DNA of 54,867 nt from Phocaeicola intestinalis (GTDB lineage: Bacteria; Bacteroidota; Bacteroidia; Bacteroidales; Bacteroidaceae): NCBI RefSeq assembly GCF_014837065.1, contig NZ_JACSPP010000021.1, positions 1-54,867 on the forward strand. Direction: 5' to 3'. The translations under genes and the position numbers were made by a program. Position 1 is the stretch's first letter; each line of letters begins with the position of its first letter. This document shows, in pieces, positions 46,783 to 54,867 of this stretch. The notes under the pieces are model-generated. The model saw nothing but the letters and a program-made list of their open reading frames with translations, did not search any database and had not been told where the DNA came from.

Positions 46783-46885
46783 TAATTAATAATGAATAGT
46801 TAATAATGAATAGTGACATCCCCAATGAATAACTAACAACGAAGCAAATCCCGTTAATTAATTATTCATTGTTAATTATTCACTG
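46783..46885. repeat. Low-complexity 14-bp-period repeats upstream of bcp
   Basis: ATGAATAGTTAATA and ATGAATAGTGAC on one side, TTATTCATTGTTAA and TTATTCACTGAA on the other, again facing arrays that could pair. This is the third such array in the window. Confidence 0.55.
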
Positions 46886-46887
46886 AA

Positions 46888-48081
46888 TTACAGTTCCAAA
46901 TCGCCGTCGAATACCTCATGCCACGGCAAGCCGTTCTTGTTCAGTTCGTCCATAAACGGATCTGGGTCGAATTCTTCCACGTTCCATACACCCGGACGCT
47001 TCCACAAGCCTTTCACGAACATCATCGCGCCAATCATCGCCGGAACACCCGTCGTATAGCTTACGCCTTGCATGCCGGTTTCCTTGTAGGCTTCCTGATG
47101 CGAGCAGTTGTTATATACATAATAGGTGCGCTCCTTACCGTCCTTAATACCCCGGATGCGGCATCCGATAGACGTTTCGCCTTCGTAATTCTCGCCCAGG
47201 TCTTGCGGATTAGGCAGCACTGCCTTCAAGAACTGGAGCGGCACGATTTCCATTCCGTTATAATTAATCGGCTCGATGCTTGCCATGCCGATATCCTGAA
47301 TCACACGCAGGTGGGTCAGGTATTCCTGGCCGAAGGTCATCCAGAAGCGGGCACGCTTGATGGTCGGGAAATTCTTCACCAACGACTCCAGTTCCTCGTG
47401 ATAAAGCAAATACGAGTCACGCGGACCGATATTGGGATAAGTCAAATCCTTATGGATTTCCAGCGGCTTGGTGGTAATCCACTTCCCGTCCTCGTAATAA
47501 CGTCCGTTCTGGGTAATCTCGCGGATGTTGATTTCGGGATTGAAGTTGGTGGCGAAAGCCTTATGATGGTTGCCCGCATTGCAGTCTACGATATCCAAGT
47601 ACTGGATTTCGTCGAAATGATGCTTTGCTGCGTATGCCGTGTATATACCGCTTACCCCCGGATCGAAGCCGCAACCTAAGATAGCGGTCAACCCGGCATC
47701 CTCGAAACGTTTCTTATATGCCCATTGCCAGCTATATTCGAAGTGAGCCACGTCTTTCGGCTCATAATTTGCCGTGTCCAGATAATTCACGCCCGCTTTC
47801 AGGCAAGCTTCCATAATCGTCAGGTCCTGATATGGAAGAGCCACATTAATAACGATTTCGGGGTTAAACCCATTGAATAAAGCCACCAGTTCGTCTACAT
47901 TGTCTGCATCTACCTTAGCGGTCTTGATGTTGGGATTGCCGATTGCTTTTACAATTGCATCGCACTTCGACTGGGTACGGCTGGCAATCATCACTTCCGT
48001 AAACACCTCGGGATGTTGAGCCACTTTGTGTGCAACCACGGTACCTACACCGCCTGCACCGATAATCAATACTTTACTCAT
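46888..48081 (-). CDS. Carboxynorspermidine/carboxyspermidine dehydrogenase (saccharopine dehydrogenase family)
   Basis: A 397-residue NAD(P)H enzyme with an N-terminal Rossmann motif GAGGVGTVVAHKVA (8-21), the family segment NYLDTANYEPKD and a GCGFDPGVSGIYTAYAAKH loop. Length and sequence fit the enzymes that condense aspartate semialdehyde with putrescine (or diaminopropane) to give carboxyspermidine (or carboxynorspermidine), the route gut Bacteroidetes use in place of S-adenosylmethionine-dependent spermidine synthase. A lysine-pathway role is less likely. The decarboxylase NspC is not in the window; the putrescine-forming pair is at 22,728-24,690. Confidence 0.85.
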   Translation of the reverse strand: MSKVLIIGAGGVGTVVAHKVAQHPEVFTEVMIASRTQSKCDAIVKAIGNPNIKTAKVDADNVDELVALFNGFNPEIVINVALPYQDLTIMEACLKAGVNYLDTANYEPKDVAHFEYSWQWAYKKRFEDAGLTAILGCGFDPGVSGIYTAYAAKHHFDEIQYLDIVDCNAGNHHKAFATNFNPEINIREITQNGRYYEDGKWITTKPLEIHKDLTYPNIGPRDSYLLYHEELESLVKNFPTIKRARFWMTFGQEYLTHLRVIQDIGMASIEPINYNGMEIVPLQFLKAVLPNPQDLGENYEGETSIGCRIRGIKDGKERTYYVYNNCSHQEAYKETGMQGVSYTTGVPAMIGAMMFVKGLWKRPGVWNVEEFDPDPFMDELNKNGLPWHEVFDGDLEL

Positions 48082-48105
48082 TTCTTATTTTTCAGATTTA
48101 ATGCC

Positions 48106-48137
48106 CGGTAAACGTTACCGTTCACCCTGCAAAGATA
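48106..48137 (-). promoter_or_regulatory. Promoter and palindrome of the polyamine dehydrogenase gene
   Basis: On the minus strand TATCTTTG (48130-48137) fits TAnnTTTG. Directly downstream at the predicted start of transcription lies CGGTAAACGTTACCG (48106-48120), six-bp arms around ACG. The central CG and GTAAACG half-site resemble LacI-type operators. Confidence 0.5.
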
Positions 48138-48179
48138 TAAATTTTTCCGAAACTTCATGCAGTATTCCGAGTATATCCG

Positions 48180-48187
48180 TATTTTTG
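48180..48187 (+). promoter_or_regulatory. -7 box of the META lipoprotein gene
   Basis: TATTTTTG fits TAnnTTTG, 34 bp before the ATG. Confidence 0.45.
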
Positions 48188-48221
48188 TAATAGCAAACTA
48201 TCTAAAACAAGGACAAAATTT

Positions 48222-49031
48222 ATGAAGAAAGTAGTTTTAAAAGCAGCTGTCCTGCTTTGTGCAGGCATAGGAATGAGTGCATGTAAAAGTAGCAAACAAG
48301 CCGTACAGCCTATTGACCTGACGGGAGAATGGAACATCGTAACGGTAAACGGCGATAAAATCAATGCTGCCAACACACCATTTATCGGACTGGACATGAA
48401 AGAAAAACGAGTATACGGGAATGCCGGATGCAACCGGATGACAGGAAGTTTCGAGATAGACTCATTACATCCGGGGAAGATACAGTTCGGACAAATAGGA
48501 ACGACCCGTATGATGTGTCCGGATATAGAAACAGAAAGCAAAGTATTGCAAGCATTGGACAACGTAACGGGATACACCGAAACAGACCAGGGCTTAAGCC
48601 TGACCGATGCAGAAGGCAAAGCACTTATGACACTGGAGAAACGCCAGCTTCCCGCTTTTTCCATCAATGACCTAAACGGTGAATGGATTGTCAGTGCCAT
48701 CGGCAATACACAACTTGGCAAAACCGAAAACACGCCGTTCCTAGCTTTCGATATCGAACAGAAACGGGTACACGGCAATGCCGGTTGTAATGTTATCAAT
48801 GGAAGTTTCTCGCAAGAAGAAGGCAAAGATAACTCGTTGAAATTCTCACAAATGATTTCCACGATGATGGCTTGCCCTGATATGGAAACTGAACGTCAGA
48901 TTCTGGAAGCACTGAGCAAAGTGAACAGCTTCTCTTCCAGCCAAGACCAAACCCTCGCCCTGCTGGACGAAAATGGTACCGAAATTCTGACGCTGACACG
49001 CAACACAGGTGAAAAGCTTTCGGGCAACTAA
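48222..49031 (+). CDS. Lipoprotein with two META (HslJ-like) domains
   Basis: A 269-residue protein. Signal peptide with lipobox GMSAC (C21). Two similar META domains follow, each with the pattern LTGEW / LNGEW, then GNAGCNRMTGSF in the first and GNAGCNVINGSF in the second, and TTRMMCPDIETE / ISTMMACPDMETE. HslJ-type META domains occur in heat-shock and novobiocin-resistance lipoproteins of enterobacteria; here the role is unknown. The two domains probably arose by duplication. Convergent with the large outer-membrane protein. Confidence 0.9.
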   Translation: MKKVVLKAAVLLCAGIGMSACKSSKQAVQPIDLTGEWNIVTVNGDKINAANTPFIGLDMKEKRVYGNAGCNRMTGSFEIDSLHPGKIQFGQIGTTRMMCPDIETESKVLQALDNVTGYTETDQGLSLTDAEGKALMTLEKRQLPAFSINDLNGEWIVSAIGNTQLGKTENTPFLAFDIEQKRVHGNAGCNVINGSFSQEEGKDNSLKFSQMISTMMACPDMETERQILEALSKVNSFSSSQDQTLALLDENGTEILTLTRNTGEKLSGN

Positions 49032-49049
49032 TCACTTGACTGCAACACG

Positions 49050-49136
49050 GCTTGATGTTGATTGCATGGTGGATTGCACCTATATTCATCTAAAAAACTC
49101 AAATCGTAACCGCATCCACCTCAATCCGCATCAAGC
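49050..49136. terminator. Bidirectional imperfect terminator hairpin
   Basis: GCTTGATGTTGATTG with GGTGGATTGC (49050-49076) pairs imperfectly with GCATCCACCTCAATC and CGCATCAAGC (49112-49136), between convergent genes. Confidence 0.55.
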
Positions 49137-49146
49137 TGCGTTTCTT

Positions 49147-51900
49147 TCACTTCATACGCTCGAAACGATAAATGAAAGAAACCATGGCATACCCTCTCAA
49201 TTGTTCTTCATACCGTTCGCTGAAAGCCGTAGCACTGGCATAACGCGTAAAGCTTTTCCGCTGGCTCAGGATATCTGCCCAGTAAACTGACAATTCTCCT
49301 CGCCTCTCTTTCAAGAACTTCCACGAAATTTTCAAGTTCCACAAAAGTTCATTATCGCTTTTTCCATCCATACCGGTTCCACTACGGAATACATAACCGG
49401 CATCTGTACTTACCATGAAATGAAACGGCAAATTAACCGAACTTTCTATGCCGCACGTATAGTTCCGGGTATACGTATTACGGTTCTGTAACGAGTTCTT
49501 CGATTGGTAAAATGTCCATGTACCAGTCAAATCAATATTGCCCCACGACGGCAAGTAAGCCAACCGCACATTACTGCTCAATGTAGTAGCCCCCGTCACA
49601 CTCCGGCTATTCCGAGTCCCGTCTTCATTGATTAAACTCACGTTGCGGTCGTATCCTCCCGAAGCATTTATGTTCACATGAAATTGCTTGATGCGCTTGT
49701 CGTAATACCCGTTTCCCATAATCCCCCAATTACCGTTAATATTAACCGGAAGAGTCTCGCGTCCTCCTGTCTCTCTATCATAATAGGTAGCACGCGTCAC
49801 CGCGTTGAAAGTCTGATTCCACATAAGCGAAGCCATAAAACCTTTTTGGAAATTGTTGAATATCGCATGCATCGAATGCCGGTACGAAGGACGCAAGTGC
49901 GGATTGCTCCGGCGAATATACAAGGGCGAACTGTAATCGGTAGGTGCCATCATATCTTCCAACCGAGGCTGCGAAGTATTCCCGTTATAACTTAACACAA
50001 AAAAACGTCCGTCTTTCTGGTACGAAAAACTCAGTTGCGAACGCCATTCTACCGAACGTACCACTGTATCAGCATAATGTTCGCCCGTAGCCTGTTCAAT
50101 AGAACGGCGTTGGGGAGTCATGTCCACACTTGCCACCATTCCCCAAACTTCATCCGTATAGTTGTAACGAAATGAAAGATTATGTCCAAGGGTACGACTA
50201 TGACTTCTTGTACGCAGACTATCCACCTCATCCACTTCATATCCTTCCGGCAAAGCACCTAAGACAAAATGCCCGGTTTCCCGACGAGACAAATCATAAG
50301 TCATACCGTCTAAACGTTCATAATCATTCTCTAATCCGTACGAAAACTGTATATGTGATTTCTTGGTAAAAGCATGTGTATAGCCCAAACGCACTTCATC
50401 ATTCATCGAGCTTTGAGGCGTATGGCGGTACTGGTTCTGATAATAAAGCGAATCACCTCCCGACACATTCTGCAATTGGTAATAGTCTATAGAAGAAAGT
50501 GTATAAGCATGCTGGCGGTTCTTTTGATAAGTATGGTTGACATCAAGGCTTAAAAAATCTCCCTTCGTGCCGATTTTCTGCACCAGTTCCAGGCGCAAAT
50601 CATAATTGAAACGTTTGCCTCGCCCCAAAGTTTGCTGACGGTTGTCGTTTATCCACATCTCCCTGCCTATCTCGTCAATATGGGCAAAAGGTGCTTTCGT
50701 ATCAGCATCCAGAGGAGCATTGAAAGTAGCGGTACGGCTTTCGTTCCGGCTTTCATCATCGCCATAACCTCCCATAGCAGAAAAGATAAGAGTGGTCTGC
50801 TTGCTGATATCCCAGTTCATATCGAAACGTCCATTCGTATTCTGGTTCTTCCCCAACTGATCATTTTCCGACAAAAGATACTGATTACCACTACTCAAGT
50901 ATTGTTCACTATATGTCCCTGATTGCCCTCCGTCACGGTTATACATGTAATTGACATTTCCCGACAGACTTAATCCTTCTTTCACATTCTTCGAAACATT
51001 CAGGTTGACCGAATTGGAAATGTTGTCTTCATCAGCGGTGGTAGAATTGCGGTTAGTCGAACGTGCGCTTACCATAAAATTATCCCCATTCTCTTTAAAA
51101 CGCATCATCCTGCCATTCAGATCACGACGTTTGTGCGTGCCATAACCAGCTTCAATATTTGCCAGCAGGGTTCCATTAAACTCCCGTTTGGTTTGCAAGT
51201 CGAGCACATAATTTTTCTCATTCGATTTCATGCCGGTAATCTTTTCCTGTTCTGTCGGTTTGTCATACACTTTCAGCTGGCTGACAAATCTAACAGGCAG
51301 GTTTTCCAGAACCACATCTTTGTTTCCACGGAAAAAGTCTTTCCCGTTTACCGTAATCTGCCGAATAGGATAGCCGTTAAATTTCATTTCTCCGCTCTTC
51401 GAATCATACGACAACCCAGGGATGCGCCGTACCAAGGCTTCCAAATATGAACCTTCGGGAGTAGGAAATGCCGCTACATTGTAAATGGTAGTATCTCCCT
51501 TCTGTTCCATCGGTTTAAGTGGAGCTGTCACTACCACTTCCGAGAGACGTAAAGCTTCATCATGCATCCGCAACGTTCCCAACCGGATAGTATCTCCCAC
51601 TTCATCAAGTACTTTCAGCAAAGGAACACATCCGGTAAATGAAGCCCTCAATAAATAGCCGATTTTACTTTTTCTCTTGAAGTCTAGACAAAAATGTCCA
51701 CTGGTATCCGTAACCACACCTTTCACCAAGAGCGTATCCGGTAAACGAAAAACCGCCACGTTGGCATATGAAAGAGGTTCTTCATGATTCCCGTTTTCCA
51801 ATACCAACCGTCCGGTCACTATCTGATGTTGAGCTTGTGCGGCTGTTATTCCCAAGAACCATCCGATTGTTATATATATAATAAGGTATAGATATTTCAT
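49147..51900 (-). CDS. Large outer-membrane beta-barrel protein, TonB-receptor-like
   Basis: A 917-residue protein. Signal peptide at 1-24 (cleavage after QAQ), carboxypeptidase-regulatory-like beta domain at about 27-115, then a plug-like domain (VVVTAPLKPMEQKGDTTIYN to VRRIPGL) and a C-terminal OMP_b-brl_3 barrel ending VSFIYRFERMK. This group resembles SusC/TonB receptors but lacks the SusC signature and has no SusD partner; its ligand is unknown. MKYLYLIIYITIGWFLG at 51900 is chosen because it begins the signal peptide. Confidence 0.87.
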   Translation of the reverse strand: MKYLYLIIYITIGWFLGITAAQAQHQIVTGRLVLENGNHEEPLSYANVAVFRLPDTLLVKGVVTDTSGHFCLDFKRKSKIGYLLRASFTGCVPLLKVLDEVGDTIRLGTLRMHDEALRLSEVVVTAPLKPMEQKGDTTIYNVAAFPTPEGSYLEALVRRIPGLSYDSKSGEMKFNGYPIRQITVNGKDFFRGNKDVVLENLPVRFVSQLKVYDKPTEQEKITGMKSNEKNYVLDLQTKREFNGTLLANIEAGYGTHKRRDLNGRMMRFKENGDNFMVSARSTNRNSTTADEDNISNSVNLNVSKNVKEGLSLSGNVNYMYNRDGGQSGTYSEQYLSSGNQYLLSENDQLGKNQNTNGRFDMNWDISKQTTLIFSAMGGYGDDESRNESRTATFNAPLDADTKAPFAHIDEIGREMWINDNRQQTLGRGKRFNYDLRLELVQKIGTKGDFLSLDVNHTYQKNRQHAYTLSSIDYYQLQNVSGGDSLYYQNQYRHTPQSSMNDEVRLGYTHAFTKKSHIQFSYGLENDYERLDGMTYDLSRRETGHFVLGALPEGYEVDEVDSLRTRSHSRTLGHNLSFRYNYTDEVWGMVASVDMTPQRRSIEQATGEHYADTVVRSVEWRSQLSFSYQKDGRFFVLSYNGNTSQPRLEDMMAPTDYSSPLYIRRSNPHLRPSYRHSMHAIFNNFQKGFMASLMWNQTFNAVTRATYYDRETGGRETLPVNINGNWGIMGNGYYDKRIKQFHVNINASGGYDRNVSLINEDGTRNSRSVTGATTLSSNVRLAYLPSWGNIDLTGTWTFYQSKNSLQNRNTYTRNYTCGIESSVNLPFHFMVSTDAGYVFRSGTGMDGKSDNELLWNLKISWKFLKERRGELSVYWADILSQRKSFTRYASATAFSERYEEQLRGYAMVSFIYRFERMK

Positions 51901-51922
51901 GACTCTTTTGCTAACGAAAGGG

Positions 51923-51930
51923 CAAAAATA
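51923..51930 (-). promoter_or_regulatory. -7 box of the beta-barrel protein gene
   Basis: On the minus strand TATTTTTG fits TAnnTTTG, 22 bp before the ATG at 51900. It supports that start. Confidence 0.45.
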
Positions 51931-51985
51931 ACGAAAAACCCGACACATCCGCATTAATAAAGTCTAAATCGAACAGTAACAACCT

Positions 51986-52015
51986 GCCAATACTGCATTG
52001 GCCAATACTGCATTG
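51986..52015. repeat. Perfect 15-bp tandem duplication
   Basis: GCCAATACTGCATTG occurs twice directly adjacent (51986-52000, 52001-52015), about 130 bp before the dnaK sigma-54 promoter. Confidence 0.8.
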
Positions 52016-52143
52016 ATATCCGGTTCGAAAAAGCCACAATCTGCACTTCTATCCGACACACTGTCTAAGCATATCTACTTAGCTTGTCAGTTTCGACCGA
52101 CATTTTGTCAGTCCACACAAAACAAAACAAAGGACTTTTACGC

Positions 52144-52159
52144 TTGGCACAGCATTTGC
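52144..52159 (+). promoter_or_regulatory. Sigma-54 (RpoN) promoter of dnaK
   Basis: TTGGCAC, five bases, then TTGC: TTGGCACAGCATTTGC is an exact -24/-12 match with ten bases between the GG (52146-52147) and GC (52158-52159). Transcription should start near 52,170-52,172, giving a leader of about 60 nt. Confidence 0.7.
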
Positions 52160-52171
52160 TTACTAATAAGC

Positions 52172-52189
52172 GTAACGCTTCGGTGTTAC
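52172..52189 (+). promoter_or_regulatory. UUCG-capped hairpin at the predicted 5' end of dnaK mRNA
   Basis: GTAACGC-TTCG-GTGTTAC: a 7-bp stem (one G-U) closed by a C(UUCG)G tetraloop, located exactly at the start expected from the sigma-54 promoter. Likely stabilises the transcript or modulates translation. Confidence 0.6.
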
Positions 52190-52230
52190 AAAATCAACTT
52201 AATTAGCAAACAAATAAAAAAAATACAATT

Positions 52231-54147
52231 ATGGGAAAGATTATTGGTATTGACTTAGGAACTACAAACTCATGTGTAGCAGTATTCGAAGGTAACGAAC
52301 CGGTTGTGATTGCCAACAGCGAAGGCAAACGCACCACTCCTTCAGTCGTAGCATTCGTAGACGGCGGCGAACGTAAAGTGGGTGACCCCGCTAAGCGTCA
52401 GGCTATCACGAACCCGAAACGTACAGTATATTCTATCAAACGTTTCATGGGTGAAACATACGACCAAGTTCAGAAAGAAATCTCTCGTGTTCCTTATCAA
52501 GTAGCAAGAGGAGAAAACAATACACCGCGTGTAGACATTGACGGACGTCTGTACACTCCGCAGGAAATTTCAGCCATGATTCTTCAGAAGATGAAGAAAA
52601 CCGCTGAAGATTATCTGGGTCAGGAAGTAACCGAAGCCGTTATTACCGTTCCGGCATACTTCTCAGACTCACAGCGTCAGGCTACGAAAGAAGCCGGACA
52701 GATTGCAGGACTGGACGTGAAACGTATCGTTAACGAACCGACCGCAGCCGCTTTGGCATACGGTGTCGACAAAGCCAACAAGGACATGAAAGTAGCTGTG
52801 TTCGACCTCGGTGGCGGTACATTCGATATTTCAATATTGGAATTCGGTGGCGGCGTATTCGAAGTATTGGCAACCAATGGTGATACACACCTGGGTGGTG
52901 ATGACTTCGACCAAGCTATCATCAATTGGCTGGTTCAAGAGTTCAAGAACGATGAAGGTGCCGACCTGACTACTGACCCGATGGCTATGCAACGTCTGAA
53001 AGAGGCAGCTGAAAAAGCAAAGATTGAATTGTCTTCTTCTTCATCTACCGAAATCAACTTGCCGTACATCATGCCGGTAGCCGGTGTGCCCAAGCACTTG
53101 GTTAAGACATTGACTCGTGCTAAATTCGAACAATTGACCCACGATTTAATCCAGGCTTGTCTGGAGCCGTGCAAGAAAGCCATGAGCGATGCAGGCTTGA
53201 GCAACTCGGATATCGACGAAGTCATCCTTGTAGGTGGTTCTTCACGTATCCCGGCAGTTCAGCAACTGGTTCAAGACTTCTTCGGTAAAGTTCCTTCAAA
53301 AGGTGTAAACCCGGATGAAGTAGTAGCCGTAGGTGCAGCTATTCAGGGTGCCGTATTGAACAAAGAAGCTGGTGTAGGCAACATCGTATTGCTGGATGTC
53401 ACTCCGTTGACCTTGGGTATCGAAACCATGGGCGGTGTCATGACCAAACTGATTGACGCCAACACGACTATCCCGTGCAAGAAGAGCGAAGTATTCTCTA
53501 CGGCAGCCGATAACCAGACCGAAGTGACCATCCACGTATTGCAAGGCGAACGTCCGATGGCAGCACAGAACAAGTCAATCGGTCAGTTCAACTTGACAGG
53601 TATCGCTCCGGCACGCCGTGGTGTTCCCCAGATTGAGGTTACATTCGATATCGATGCCAACGGTATTCTGAAAGTATCTGCCAAAGATAAGGCTACCGGC
53701 AAGGAACAGGCCATCCGTATCGAAGCTTCCTCTGGCTTGAGCAAAGAAGAAATCGAACGTATGAAAGCCGAAGCATCTGCCAATGCAGAAGCCGATAAGA
53801 AGGAACGTGAGAAAGTAGATAAGCTGAATCAGGCAGACAGCTTGATTTTCACCACCGAAAATCAGTTGAAAGACCTTGGCGACAAGATTCCTGCCGACAA
53901 GAAAGCTCCTATCGAAGCCGCTCTTCAGAAATTGAAAGATGCCCACAAGGCTCAGGATTTGGCAGGCATAGACGCCGCAAGCGCAGAACTGCAGGCTGCC
54001 TTCCAAGCCGCAAGTGCTGAAATGTACGCACAGACCGGTGCTCAAGGCGGTGCACAAGCAGGTCCTAACGCTGGTCAGGCAAACAACAGCCAAAGCACAA
54101 ACAACAAAGACAATGTGCAGGATGCGGATTTTGAAGAGGTGAAGTAA
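52231..54147 (+). CDS. dnaK: Chaperone DnaK (Hsp70)
   Basis: ATP-dependent chaperone of 638 residues. Nucleotide-binding domain with [13 protein letters not shown] (5-17), [26 protein letters not shown] and [11 protein letters not shown]; substrate-binding domain from about residue 385 ([16 protein letters not shown]); lid and a Gln/Asn/Gly-rich tail ending DADFEEVK, the EEVK-type motif. Start [10 protein letters not shown] is unambiguous. GrpE and DnaJ are not adjacent; dnaK stands alone, and its predicted RpoN-type promoter sets it apart from the other genes here. Confidence 0.98.
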   Translation: MGKIIGIDLGTTNSCVAVFEGNEPVVIANSEGKRTTPSVVAFVDGGERKVGDPAKRQAITNPKRTVYSIKRFMGETYDQVQKEISRVPYQVARGENNTPRVDIDGRLYTPQEISAMILQKMKKTAEDYLGQEVTEAVITVPAYFSDSQRQATKEAGQIAGLDVKRIVNEPTAAALAYGVDKANKDMKVAVFDLGGGTFDISILEFGGGVFEVLATNGDTHLGGDDFDQAIINWLVQEFKNDEGADLTTDPMAMQRLKEAAEKAKIELSSSSSTEINLPYIMPVAGVPKHLVKTLTRAKFEQLTHDLIQACLEPCKKAMSDAGLSNSDIDEVILVGGSSRIPAVQQLVQDFFGKVPSKGVNPDEVVAVGAAIQGAVLNKEAGVGNIVLLDVTPLTLGIETMGGVMTKLIDANTTIPCKKSEVFSTAADNQTEVTIHVLQGERPMAAQNKSIGQFNLTGIAPARRGVPQIEVTFDIDANGILKVSAKDKATGKEQAIRIEASSGLSKEEIERMKAEASANAEADKKEREKVDKLNQADSLIFTTENQLKDLGDKIPADKKAPIEAALQKLKDAHKAQDLAGIDAASAELQAAFQAASAEMYAQTGAQGGAQAGPNAGQANNSQSTNNKDNVQDADFEEVK

Positions 54148-54180
54148 GTATCAGTAAACAACGATAACCAATCATAGGGG

Positions 54181-54220
54181 AATAGGGTGTAGCTCAATGA
54201 GTTATGCCCTATTTTATTTT
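54181..54220 (+). terminator. Terminator of dnaK
   Basis: AATAGGG (54181-54187) pairs with CCCTATT (54207-54213), followed by TTATTTT, 34 bp after the stop. A smaller AGCAGT/ACTGCT pair at 54,260-54,286 follows in what appears to be the 3' exon of the intron. Nothing else is seen up to 54,333. Confidence 0.7.
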
Positions 54221-54333
54221 GTCAACGTACCCATTTCCATAATTACGCCCCGACTTTAGAGCAGTATCCCTAAAGGCAAAACTGCTACAGCGCGGTAAGC
54301 ATTCGATAAACTAACAAGTTTTAAACCTTTATA

Positions 54334-54867
54334 ATCGAGTAGGAGGTAAACACTAATCATAGGTGTTTATCTCCTATTTTCATGTTTACCGACCTCTCAC
54401 ACCACCGTACGTGCCGTTCGGCATACGGCGGTTCCTATTTTGGGTACCATTCGAGATACGAGCCCATTAAGGTAGGATATCCTGCCTTTCGTAGGCTCTC
54501 CTTATTTATCGCCACCTTCAATATAGGACTATCAGCAATACGCCAATAACCTTTGCGAGTGTTACCCCATTCACATGCCTTGTATTTTCCAATACCACAT
54601 TTAATGAGGTTTGCCACCTTGGTCTTGGGGGTCTTCCAAGCTTTCCATATACACATGCGTATTCTCCGTCTTAACCACTCATCAGTATCAAGAAGAAAAC
54701 GTTTCATATCGGCAAGGTGATAGTATCCAATCCACCCACGTATGTAATCTTTCAGCTTCTGTTTCCTCTTAACATATCCCCATCCGTTGCTACGATTCGT
54801 CAGTTCTTTGAGTCTTGATTTCATCTTGGATTTGGACTTCGGATGTACTGTGAGGCGGCATTTGCCT
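54334..54867 (-). mobile_element. Group II intron, 3' part (cut by window end)
   Basis: On the minus strand, directly after the maturase stop, lies a domain V hairpin (54401-54432): ACCGCCGTA and TACGGTGGT arms around TGCCGAACGGCACG, with the GTATG...CGTACGG pattern of domain V. It is followed by a domain VI hairpin (AGGAGATAAACAC / GTGTTTACCTCCT, 54341-54375) and a probable 3' end at about ACTCGAT (54,334-54,340; exact site uncertain). The intron is opposite to dnaK; its 5' end lies outside the window. Confidence 0.85.
54435..54867 (-). CDS. ltrA: Group II intron reverse transcriptase/maturase, C-terminal part
   Basis: Partial: the frame stays open to the window edge, 14 codons beyond the first internal ATG (54824), reading GKCRLTVHPKSKSK just before it. 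The visible 143 residues are the end of the reverse transcriptase domain and the maturase (X) domain with YIRGWIGYYHLADMKRFL, and the characteristic C-terminal WGNTRKGYWRIADSPIL. It lets the intron splice and retrohome. The catalytic YADD box is not in the window, so activity cannot be judged. Confidence 0.9.
   Translation of the reverse strand, partial: GKCRLTVHPKSKSKMKSRLKELTNRSNGWGYVKRKQKLKDYIRGWIGYYHLADMKRFLLDTDEWLRRRIRMCIWKAWKTPKTKVANLIKCGIGKYKACEWGNTRKGYWRIADSPILKVAINKESLRKAGYPTLMGSYLEWYPK

Noticed and set aside
46918..47679. 253-aa plus-strand ORF opposite the polyamine dehydrogenase gene
   Set aside because: Antisense shadow with no motifs; the minus-strand protein is a full family member.
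54181..54220. tRNA-like GTAGCTCAATGAG segment after dnaK
   Set aside because: Only a D-arm-like coincidence; no acceptor, anticodon or T arm follows, and the hairpin with T tract fits a terminator.

Overview
The window looks like chromosomal DNA of a gut Bacteroidales bacterium, most likely Bacteroides or Phocaeicola. The reasons are a complete Na+-translocating NADH:quinone reductase operon, HU/SPOR proteins, SusC-like and TonB-type outer-membrane proteins, a galM-gluP-galK set, a carboxyspermidine-type polyamine enzyme, and many promoters fitting the Bacteroides -7 box TAnnTTTG while Shine-Dalgarno sites are rare. No rRNA, tRNA or CRISPR array was seen.

Layout. 1-10,400: housekeeping genes (ligA, trmD, pyrD-pyrK, an XRE regulator, holA, an orphan HsdR-N protein, a zinc-ribbon coiled-coil protein, a Nif3-like protein). 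This block is bracketed by two inverted copies of an unusual 23-bp tandem-repeat element. 10,367-16,294: nqrABCDEF on the minus strand. 16,460-24,690: a C1 peptidase, a giant TamB-like protein, then agmatine deiminase and N-carbamoylputrescine amidase. 25,036-28,625: a three-gene biotin-dependent acyl-CoA carboxylase operon. 29,137-33,270: a lipoprotein, an HU/SPOR protein, a zinc-ribbon/FHA protein, a LysM glucosaminidase and cytidine deaminase. 33,748-36,810: a G+C-richer TonB receptor and DUF362 protein. 37,052-39,030: an outer-membrane protein and folC. 39,120-42,978: galactose operon. 43,512-51,900: a small acetyltransferase, an HExxH protein, recA, bcp, a carboxynorspermidine dehydrogenase-like enzyme, a double-META lipoprotein and a large outer-membrane beta-barrel protein. 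52,231-54,147: dnaK. The right edge holds the 3' end of a group II intron with its maturase running out of the window.

Pathway links. Agmatine deiminase and N-carbamoylputrescine amidase make putrescine, and the saccharopine-dehydrogenase-family enzyme at 46,888-48,081 is the likely next step toward spermidine. The Nqr complex provides the sodium gradient. The carboxylase operon fits propionyl/methylmalonyl-CoA metabolism.

The most notable content lies between genes. There is a family of about 192-bp MITE-like elements with TTA target duplications, one copy nested in an older copy. There is the inverted 23-bp repeat family, a perfect 44-bp palindrome, a recurring GAATRTCCGC inverted repeat, and arrays of degenerate octamers. 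dnaK is preceded by an exact sigma-54 -24/-12 promoter with a UUCG-capped hairpin at the predicted transcript start. Palindromic operator candidates lie upstream of the XRE gene.
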